NCBI GenBank assembly: GCA_003445895.1
Contig: DMCD01000098.1
Coordinates: 5,965-12,681 of the forward strand
Direction of reading: 5' to 3'
Origin: Lachnoclostridium sp.
GTDB taxonomy: Bacteria; Bacillota; Clostridia; Lachnospirales; Lachnospiraceae
Length of the DNA: 6,717 bases
The notes below the pieces were generated by a model that saw nothing but the letters and a program-made list of their open reading frames with translations, did no database searches and was not told the DNA's origin. The position numbers and the translations under genes were made by a program. Shown here one piece after another: positions 1 through 5,346 of this stretch; positions within the stretch are counted from its first letter, which is position 1; every line of letters begins with the position of its first letter.

Positions 1-1409
1 CTCTTCTCATTCTTCCAGCGGTTACGCAGCTCTTCTATCTGTTCCCGGACGCTGCCCTGCTCTTTTTTGATCGAGGCTGCTTTCTCGAAGGCCTCTTCCC
101 GGATAGCGGTCTCCTTTTCCTCATCCAGCTCCTGCAGACGGCCTTCCAGCTTCCGGATCTCGCCGGGCTCGCTGTATCCGTTCAGGCGTACCTTAGAAGC
201 TGCCTCATCCACAAGATCGATGGCCTTGTCCGGCAGAAACCGGTCATTGATATAGCGGGCAGAAAGGTGCACTGCCGCCTGCACGGCCTCATCCGTGATG
301 GTTACATTGTGGTGATCCTCATACCGCGCCTTCAGGCCCCGGAGGATCTCCACGCACTCCTCCTCTGACGGCTCTTCCACCATGACCGGCTGGAACCGGC
401 GCTCCAGTGCCGTGTCCTTCTCAATCCGCTTCCGGTACTCATCCACGGTGGTTGCACCGATAAGCTGGATCTCTCCTCTGGACAGCTGGGGCTTCAGGAT
501 ATTGGAGGCATCGATGGCTCCCTCGGCGCCGCCGGCTCCGATGATGGTATGAATCTCATCGATGAACAGCAGGATGTTGCCGGCGCTGTGCACTTCCTCC
601 AGCACCTTCTTGATCCGCTCTTCGAACTCACCGCGGTACTTGGAACCGGCCACCATGCCGGAAAGGTCCAGGCTGACCACCCGCTTGCCTTCCACGGAAT
701 CCGGCACCCGTCCCGCAACGATAAGCTCCGCCAGACCTTCCGCCACCGCCGTCTTGCCGACGCCCGGCTCTCCGATCAGGCAGGGATTGTTCTTGGTTCT
801 CCGGCTGAGGATCTGAATCACCCTCTGCATCTCCTTGTCCCTACCGATAACCGGGTCGAGCTTTCCCTCTGCGGCGGCCTTCGTGAGATCTCTGCTGTAC
901 TTATCCAGCGTCGGCGTCTCTTTTGCTCCCGCCTCATCGTCCCGGGGCTGGGGGCCTCCCGCCTGGCTCTGATCGGTTCCCATGGCGCCGAGAATATCCA
1001 CATAAAGCTTCTGCAGATTGACGTTCATGGTGTTCAGAAGTCTGGATGCCGTGCAGTTTCCGCTTTTAATCAGCGCAATCAGGATGTGCTCCGTGCCGAT
1101 CTTCGGCGCCTTGAAGAATACTGCCTCATCGTAGCTGGAGGCAAGAATCGCCCTGGTTCCGGGCGTGTATTCCACATTGCCGGCCACCGCCGTCGGGGAT
1201 GCCGGGGAGATCAGATGCTCCATCAGTTCGAGAATCCGTTCTTCCGTAACCCCCGTGTTTCTCAGAACCGCCGCCGCAGTTCCCGTGCCTTCACGCACCA
1301 GACCGAGCAGCAGGTGTTCCGTGCCTACGTAACCATTGCCCAGCTGTGCTGCCGCTTCTGCGGCGAGCCGGAGGGCCTGGTCTGCTTTCTCTGTGTATCG
1401 TTCTGACAT
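1..1409 (-). CDS. clpC: ATP-dependent Clp protease ATP-binding subunit ClpC, N-terminal 469 codons (gene runs off the left edge)
   Basis: ClpC is a cytoplasmic AAA+ unfoldase that feeds substrates into the ClpP peptidase. I translated it from an ATG at 1407-1409, preceded by AGGAG at 1419-1423 with a 9-nt spacer; the frame stays open to base 3. Residues 1-140 form the double Clp N-domain, with the two repeats marked by GTEH at 29-32 and 105-108. The first AAA module follows, with Walker A GEPGVGKT at 213-220, Walker B LLFIDE at 280-285, and a [10 protein letters not shown] segment near 318-327. The M-domain/UVR coiled coil starts near 417 and contains EEAFEKAAS (438-446), matching the region where B. 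subtilis ClpC has the Phe that holds the resting state. Family members are usually about 810-820 residues, so the end of the M-domain and the second AAA module lie outside the window. It is the last visible gene of the operon, 54 nt after mcsB. The UVR-like M-domain together with mcsA/mcsB separates it from ClpA, ClpB and ClpE. Confidence 0.97.
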   Translation of the reverse strand, partial: MSERYTEKADQALRLAAEAAAQLGNGYVGTEHLLLGLVREGTGTAAAVLRNTGVTEERILELMEHLISPASPTAVAGNVEYTPGTRAILASSYDEAVFFKAPKIGTEHILIALIKSGNCTASRLLNTMNVNLQKLYVDILGAMGTDQSQAGGPQPRDDEAGAKETPTLDKYSRDLTKAAAEGKLDPVIGRDKEMQRVIQILSRRTKNNPCLIGEPGVGKTAVAEGLAELIVAGRVPDSVEGKRVVSLDLSGMVAGSKYRGEFEERIKKVLEEVHSAGNILLFIDEIHTIIGAGGAEGAIDASNILKPQLSRGEIQLIGATTVDEYRKRIEKDTALERRFQPVMVEEPSEEECVEILRGLKARYEDHHNVTITDEAVQAAVHLSARYINDRFLPDKAIDLVDEAASKVRLNGYSEPGEIRKLEGRLQELDEEKETAIREEAFEKAASIKKEQGSVREQIEELRNRWKNEK

Positions 1410-1463
1410 ATGTTTTTTCTCCTGTTTCTCTTTTATCGTGAACTATATAAGAATTGCCTTATG

Positions 1464-2498
1464 TTACAGAAGCTCAGGCAGCATCTCCCGGACCAGTTCT
1501 GCCCTTGCCGCTTCCGCTTCTTCTCCCTCCAGCGGACGATTGTTCCTTATGGAGAGCATTGCCGGCTGGACTTCTATCATGATTCCGTAGATGCTCACAT
1601 TCTGTGCAGGCTTGAGCAGCCCGTCGGCAATCCCCGCCCGGACGTGGGAAAGGTAGGTCATGGCCTCCTTCATGGAGAGCTTTCTCGCATAGCGCAGCAC
1701 GCCGTAGGCCTTGGCCGCCTCATCCTCCCGCACCAGACGGTGCTTCTCCAGGGCAGATTCCCGAATCTGCTTTTCCTGATCCGTGATCTGGCCGGCCACG
1801 TAAGCCACCCGGTCCATAATCTCCTTCTCCGTCGTTCCCAGGGTTCTCTGGTTGAAGACCTCATACAGATCGCCGATATTCTCGCTGTTCCTGCCGTACA
1901 CGCCCCGCACGCCGCAGCCGAACCTTCCCATGGCCGCGATAAACTCCGGAAACCGCTTGCTGGCGGCAAGACTCGGCAGATGAAGGGTCAGGGCCGCCCG
2001 CATGCCCGTGCCAACATTGGTCGGATAGGATGTCAGATATCCGTACTTGGGGCTGAAGGCATAGTAAACCTTCTCGTTGACATAATCATCCAGGGCATTG
2101 ACCCGCTCATAGCAGGCGGCAAGGCCGCCTCCCGGCGCCAGAACCTGCATCCGGATATGGTCATCCCCGTTCAGGACAATGCTTACGCTCTCATCCTCCG
2201 AGACAATCATGCCCCCGGGCGTCTTCTTCTCCGCCAGTGTTCTGTTCAGAAGCTTCCGCTCCCGCATGGCGCCTCTCTCCGCCTCTCCGGCCCGGAGAAG
2301 ATCCCGGTACTCATAGTCTGTACCGTCCCTGTCCGGCAGGTCCCGCATCTTATCCTTCAGACGCCGTATCATCTGTTGTGCCTCTGCATCCTCCAGCCGG
2401 TTGGGAAACCGGTATTCATCCCAGTTTCTGGCCAGACGGACCCGGCCAGCCACAATACAGGAAGCGTCATTCTTTACTTTTTCATACCACTTCAGCAT
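1464..2498 (-). CDS. mcsB: McsB-family protein (ATP:guanido phosphotransferase fold), probable protein-arginine pseudokinase
   Basis: McsB proteins phosphorylate arginines on proteins, marking them for ClpCP, and also act as ClpC adaptors. This 344-residue protein is near the usual length of about 350-360. Family landmarks are clear: GRVRLARN at 18-25, SEDESVSIVLN at 100-110, a DDHIRMQ segment at 112-118, YPTNVGTGMRA at 158-168 and VRGVYG at 197-202. Arginines that contact nucleotide phosphates in phosphagen kinases are kept (19, 21, 116, 167, 198). Catalytic positions are not: the NEEDH motif reads NGDDH (110-114), the TSCPTN cysteine is Tyr158, and the glutamate of RGxxGE is Arg203. The C-terminal RDxxRA phosphoarginine-binding motif is also degenerate. 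No stop or frameshift is present, so the protein is probably made and selected for fold or binding. The ATG at 2496-2498 has a GGAGGA site (2505-2510) and overlaps the end of mcsA by 7 nt, indicating translational coupling. Membership of the McsB family is certain; loss of kinase activity is inferred. Confidence 0.93.
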   Translation of the reverse strand: MLKWYEKVKNDASCIVAGRVRLARNWDEYRFPNRLEDAEAQQMIRRLKDKMRDLPDRDGTDYEYRDLLRAGEAERGAMRERKLLNRTLAEKKTPGGMIVSEDESVSIVLNGDDHIRMQVLAPGGGLAACYERVNALDDYVNEKVYYAFSPKYGYLTSYPTNVGTGMRAALTLHLPSLAASKRFPEFIAAMGRFGCGVRGVYGRNSENIGDLYEVFNQRTLGTTEKEIMDRVAYVAGQITDQEKQIRESALEKHRLVREDEAAKAYGVLRYARKLSMKEAMTYLSHVRAGIADGLLKPAQNVSIYGIMIEVQPAMLSIRNNRPLEGEEAEAARAELVREMLPELL

Positions 2499-3046
2499 GA
2501 CCTGTCCTCCCGCATACTCCGCAGTCTGTCTCTGAGCACTGCCGCCTCTTCGAAGTTCTCGTTCCGGATGGCTTCCTTCAGTGCCCGCTCCAGCTGCCGG
2601 ATCTTTTCCTCTTCCGTGAATTCCAGACTTCCGTCATCCATAACCTCCGGCTCGCAGACGGCCACCGGACGCATCTTGGGCTGCTTTCCCGTGTGGCTGT
2701 CGCTGTCCTGCAGCTTTTTGATCTTCTCGCCGATCAGCAGGTCAAAGACATGATAACAGTCTGCACAGCCGAACCGGCTGTGATCCACAAACTCCTGATA
2801 GGTGGTGCCGCAGGTAGGGCAGACCACCTCCGTCAGGCTCTTGTCCGCCTCGGCAGCCGCCGGCAGTCCCATCAGTCCCGACAGAAGCTTTCCCAGATTG
2901 AATTCACCTTCCAGAAGCGTCGTATAGGGGCCGAAGTTCATCTCTGCGGCACACTGGGCACAGAGATTGTGTTCATTCTTCACCCCGTTGATAATTTCCA
3001 TAAACCTGACATTCGCCTCGCGAATTCTGCACTTCTCACACAGCAT
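2492..3046 (-). CDS. mcsA: McsA, zinc-binding UVR-domain activator/partner of McsB
   Basis: In Bacillus and Staphylococcus, McsA binds and activates McsB, helps direct substrates to ClpC, and binds divalent metals. This 184-residue protein has the family's usual length and layout. Four CxxC pairs lie at residues 3-6 (CEKC), 29-32 (CAQC), 76-79 (CPTC) and 94-97 (CADC), forming two four-cysteine metal sites. A linker rich in Lys, Asp and Ser follows, then a UVR helical hairpin at about 145-179 containing NENFEEAAVLRDRLR. The UVR motif resembles the M-domain of ClpC, in keeping with a ClpC-binding role. The ATG at 3044-3046 is preceded by GGAGGA at 3053-3058, 14 nt after the stop of the regulator gene, and the stop overlaps the mcsB start. 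All eight cysteines are present, so the metal sites look functional even though the partner kinase looks catalytically dead. Confidence 0.95.
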   Translation of the reverse strand: MLCEKCRIREANVRFMEIINGVKNEHNLCAQCAAEMNFGPYTTLLEGEFNLGKLLSGLMGLPAAAEADKSLTEVVCPTCGTTYQEFVDHSRFGCADCYHVFDLLIGEKIKKLQDSDSHTGKQPKMRPVAVCEPEVMDDGSLEFTEEEKIRQLERALKEAIRNENFEEAAVLRDRLRSMREDRSC

Positions 3047-3060
3047 TGCAAATCCTCCGG

Positions 3061-3456
3061 CTATTCTTCACAATTTCCGCCGCACTGACACGGAAAATCG
3101 TCATATATCCTGTCCACCATCCGGTGAATCTCTTCTCTGGTCACATTCTTGCAGGCTCCGGCCGCCAAAAGTACTCTCAGCTCCCGCTGGAGTCCGGCCA
3201 GCGCTCTGGCCTTATCCTCGTCCAGAGAGATCACCGCACCTCTTCTCCTGTCCAGTTTCACAAAGCCTTCCTGACGCAGCACCGTATACGCCTTATTGAC
3301 CGTATGCATATTGATGCCGATATCGCAGGCCATCTGCCGGACCGAAGGGAGTGGATCTCCTTCCCGGAACCGTTCGCAGGCAATGCCCATGATTATCTGG
3401 TTTCTGAGCTGAATATACAGAGCCTCATCGCTGTTAAAATCAACTTCAACGATCAC
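3061..3456 (-). CDS. GntR-family (YtrA-like) transcriptional regulator, first gene of the mcsA-mcsB-clpC operon
   Basis: This is a 131-residue winged-helix DNA-binding protein. Residues 13-77 match the GntR DNA-binding domain: YIQLRNQIIMGI as helix 1, DPLPSVRQMACDIGINMHTV as the recognition helix-turn-helix, NKAYTVLRQEGFV, and a wing at LDRRRGAVI. The short C-terminal part (78-131) is helical and too small for a FadR or UTRA ligand domain, which fits the YtrA subfamily. The C-terminus ends in FPCQCGGNCEE, a CxCx3C cluster at 123, 125 and 129; further cysteines lie at 27, 44 and 102. The GTG start at 3454-3456 is supported by AAGGAGG at 3464-3470. It occupies the place held by CtsR in Bacillus and many Clostridia but does not resemble CtsR. 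It probably represses its own operon through the palindrome at 3502-3524. The ligand or signal is unknown; the cysteine tail makes metal or thiol sensing possible. Confidence 0.9.
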   Translation of the reverse strand: MIVEVDFNSDEALYIQLRNQIIMGIACERFREGDPLPSVRQMACDIGINMHTVNKAYTVLRQEGFVKLDRRRGAVISLDEDKARALAGLQRELRVLLAAGACKNVTREEIHRMVDRIYDDFPCQCGGNCEE

Positions 3457-3463
3457 GGGTGTC

Positions 3464-3470
3464 CCTCCTT
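3464..3470 (-). promoter_or_regulatory. Ribosome binding site fixing the GTG start of the GntR-family regulator
   Basis: AAGGAGG on the minus strand lies 7 nt before the GTG at 3454-3456. The first helix of the GntR domain begins about 12 residues after this GTG, so it fits the usual start of the family. Confidence 0.8.
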
Positions 3471-3501
3471 TTCTCTCATTTGGTCCGCGGGTAATCTCCG
3501 C

Positions 3502-3524
3502 TTGTTATACATCATATATAACAA
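3502..3524 (-). promoter_or_regulatory. 23-bp palindromic operator overlapping the -10 box
   Basis: The outer arms TTGTTATA and TATAACAA are perfect inverted repeats of 8 bp. Two inner base pairs also match, so only one pair of positions and the central base break the symmetry. The core has the GT...TA...AC character seen in operators of GntR proteins of the YtrA type. It covers the -10 hexamer and the likely transcription start of the operon, so a protein bound here would block RNA polymerase. Autorepression by the adjacent GntR-family protein is inferred. Confidence 0.75.
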
Positions 3525-3540
3525 ATGGTACTTCTGTCAA
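3511..3540 (-). promoter_or_regulatory. Sigma-A-type promoter of the gntR-mcsA-mcsB-clpC operon
   Basis: On the minus strand, a perfect TTGACA (3535-3540) is followed after 18 bp by TATGAT (3511-3516, one mismatch to TATAAT). This predicts a start near 3503-3504 and a leader of roughly 45-50 nt. No CtsR heptad repeat (GGTCAAA) and no CIRCE inverted repeat is seen between 3457 and 3661, so the classic class I and class III heat-shock control is not visible here. Confidence 0.8.
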
Positions 3541-3607
3541 GTCATTTCCCTGCGGTTTGCCCCCTGTGAGCCTTCCATGCTGCCCTTTCCCGGCCTCTCA
3601 GACAGGA
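3541..3607. other. Intergenic spacer between terminator hairpin and -35 box
   Basis: I see no coding potential, RNA gene or clear repeat in these 67 bases. They separate the 3' end of the cell-surface unit from the promoter of the quality-control operon. Confidence 0.5.
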
Positions 3608-3637
3608 AGAAGCTGTCCGGTCATCCGGGCAGCTTCT
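3608..3637 (-). terminator. Probable intrinsic terminator of the cell-surface operon
   Basis: A 13-bp stem pairs 3608-3620 with 3625-3637 around a TCAT loop. It contains one G-T type pair and the GC-rich core CCGG/CCGG. It begins 24 nt after the stop of the cohesin-domain gene. On the minus strand the stem is followed by a pyrimidine-rich run with several T residues (CTTCTTCCTGTCT) but no pure T-tract, so it may be a weaker terminator or need a factor. Confidence 0.6.
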
Positions 3638-3661
3638 CCTGATTTCTGTATTTACTCTGCA

Positions 3662-5290
3662 TTATAGGTCGATGATATCCAGATCATCTTCCTTTTTCTT
3701 TTTCCTGATTTCCCGGTCAGCCTGGCTCTGATACGCCGTGTTTTCCGGTCCCTCCTGGGATCTCCGGACAGAACGCTCTCTGGGTTCGGGATTGTAATAC
3801 TCTTCCCGGCGGGGACGGCTTGTTCTTCTCGGCGCCTCCCCCTCATCGTCGCGGTAGTAGTCATCCCGCTTTCTGCCGCGGCCGAACAGCCGACGCAGCA
3901 GAACATTCAGCAGAATAATCAGCAGGATTGCGGACAGAACCGCAAGTCCGGCAATGTAGAGGAATCTCTGATTATAGGCATCCTGCAGTGCGTTGTAGCT
4001 GTCGATAATCGCATCGACCTGCGCATCATCGTACTTGTTCGGCGGTGCCGGGAAATACCGCTGGATGGTCTTTTCTGCCAGATCATAGCAGTAGAAATCC
4101 TTCACGCCGCTGCTGTTCATGCCGTAGACCAGGCAATACTTCTGGTCCGGGTCTCCTGCCGGCACCCAACCGGTCACCCGGTAGCTGCCGTTCAGCTGGA
4201 TCACGGTTTCATTGAACCGCTCCGGAATCTCCACGCTGCTGTCGGGCGTCAGCACCACGATGGTCTTCTGGGCCACCTGAATGGTGACAAAGGGGGCAAA
4301 TGCTCCCGAATCGTCCAGAACGAAGAACTGTCCGGTTCCGTCCGCCTTCACCAGATACAGCAGCTCCATACCGCTGTCGGAAACCGCCGCCATAACGCCG
4401 GCCCCGTTATAATCCGTCGCCTGCTCCCGGAATCCTTCCGGAATCAGCCGGCTGCTGAAGGACTGGGCAATGCCGTAGCTTTCCCCGTCCACCGTCACCA
4501 TCTGGTTGCTGAGGACGACTCCGTCTGCGCCGGGCATCGGGCCCTGTGCCTCCGGAATGGCGGTCTTATTGACCGTAATCTGATACTCCCGTTTGGTCAC
4601 GCCGTCCGGCGCCGTCACGGTGCAGACAACCTGGTTGGTTCCCTCCACCAGATTATCGCCGCCGCTTACGGAAACCGTCGCACCGCTGTCCTGGGCAACC
4701 GCGCTTACGGCAATCTTCTCCACATCGATGGCAACATTCACAGTATAGGCGGTTACAGAGGGAGAAAACTCCGGAATCAGCACGCCCGGAGAAACTTCCA
4801 GTCCGGACAGGGCAACCTCGGAGCTCTGCCCCGCCGTTCCCTGCACGCGGATGGCGGAACTGCCCACCTTTGAAATATCCATCGGCTGGGAATCCGCATC
4901 GTAAATCTCATAATCCCCGACCGTAATATTGGTATTGCCGGGTCCTATTGCCTTGAATGTCAGCTTGAATGCGGCCGTATCCTCTCCCCCAGAGGCAGCC
5001 TTGATCTTGACTGACCCTGCGCCGCCGCTGGCGCTGTCTCCGCTGACGAACTCCAGCACATTCGGGTCGTAGCTGAGCAGCAGATCCGAATCGCCGATCT
5101 TCCCGTCCTTTGACTGGATCTTGACATTGACGGTAAAACTCTCTCCTACCTGTGCATCCGGATCGGAGAAGGCAATGGTGGCACTGGCCGCCTCTGCCTG
5201 GAGTCCCCACGCAGGCACGGTCAGGGCCAGCGCGCAGGCGCAGGCCGTACCGGCTGCAAATTTCCGGATGATACTACTGAACTTTCTCAC
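3662..5290 (-). CDS. Membrane-anchored surface protein with cohesin and cadherin-like beta-sandwich domains
   Basis: This 542-residue protein has an N-terminal signal peptide (basic MRKFSSIIRK, hydrophobic core to about 29, likely cleavage after AEA near 32-35). A cohesin-type domain follows at about 36-150, with the hallmark GDSDLLLSYDPNVLEF at 66-81. A cadherin-like beta-sandwich module at about 158-242 begins LSGLEVSPG and includes FSPSVTAYTVNV. Residues about 250-440 form an extracellular region I cannot assign. A transmembrane helix lies at 443-465, then a 77-residue cytoplasmic tail dense in Arg, Asp, Glu and Tyr, ending DDLDIIDL. The predicted topology is N-outside, C-inside. It lies 54 nt (plus a second in-frame stop) after the glucosaminidase gene and is probably co-transcribed with it. 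Cohesins bind dockerins in cellulosomes, but single cohesin modules also occur in non-cellulosomal proteins; no dockerin is visible here. A role in wall organisation or adhesion is inferred. The gene has no recognised name. Confidence 0.9.
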   Translation of the reverse strand: MRKFSSIIRKFAAGTACACALALTVPAWGLQAEAASATIAFSDPDAQVGESFTVNVKIQSKDGKIGDSDLLLSYDPNVLEFVSGDSASGGAGSVKIKAASGGEDTAAFKLTFKAIGPGNTNITVGDYEIYDADSQPMDISKVGSSAIRVQGTAGQSSEVALSGLEVSPGVLIPEFSPSVTAYTVNVAIDVEKIAVSAVAQDSGATVSVSGGDNLVEGTNQVVCTVTAPDGVTKREYQITVNKTAIPEAQGPMPGADGVVLSNQMVTVDGESYGIAQSFSSRLIPEGFREQATDYNGAGVMAAVSDSGMELLYLVKADGTGQFFVLDDSGAFAPFVTIQVAQKTIVVLTPDSSVEIPERFNETVIQLNGSYRVTGWVPAGDPDQKYCLVYGMNSSGVKDFYCYDLAEKTIQRYFPAPPNKYDDAQVDAIIDSYNALQDAYNQRFLYIAGLAVLSAILLIILLNVLLRRLFGRGRKRDDYYRDDEGEAPRRTSRPRREEYYNPEPRERSVRRSQEGPENTAYQSQADREIRKKKKEDDLDIIDL

Positions 5291-5299
5291 AATTCCATT

Positions 5300-5306
5300 C
5301 TCCCCT
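5300..5306 (-). promoter_or_regulatory. Ribosome binding site fixing the GTG start of the cohesin-domain gene
   Basis: AGGGGAG lies 9 nt before the GTG at 5288-5290. A nearer ATG at 5296-5298 is in another frame and meets a TGA after two further codons, so GTG is the true start; it also gives a standard signal peptide. Confidence 0.75.
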
Positions 5307-5346
5307 GTTATCTAGTCTTGTCTGCCGTCCCTTCGGATGCAGCTTA

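Noticed and set aside
549..1406. A 285-codon open frame on the plus strand opposite clpC
   Set aside because: The opposite strand encodes an unmistakable ClpC with Walker motifs; the plus-strand product has no recognisable domain or convincing ribosome binding site.
1410..1463. Possible separate promoter or regulatory element between mcsB and clpC
   Set aside because: An AT-rich patch (TATATAG) is present, but there is no -35 partner with good spacing and no hairpin; it appears to be a plain leader with a ribosome binding site.
1890..2168. Sequencing error as the reason for the odd McsB active-site residues
   Set aside because: The changes sit in three separate codons, the frame is undisturbed, and neighbouring motif residues are all conserved; NGDDH and Arg203 would each need more than one base change from the usual codons.
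1410..2753. A 447-codon open frame on the plus strand opposite mcsB and mcsA
   Set aside because: It lies wholly antisense to two well-recognised genes, its residues resemble no family, and long antisense frames are expected in GC-rich coding DNA with biased third positions.
3046..3642. A 198-codon plus-strand frame running through the gntR gene and the intergenic region
   Set aside because: It crosses the regulator gene, the promoter, the palindrome and the hairpin, and its product looks like translated antisense sequence.
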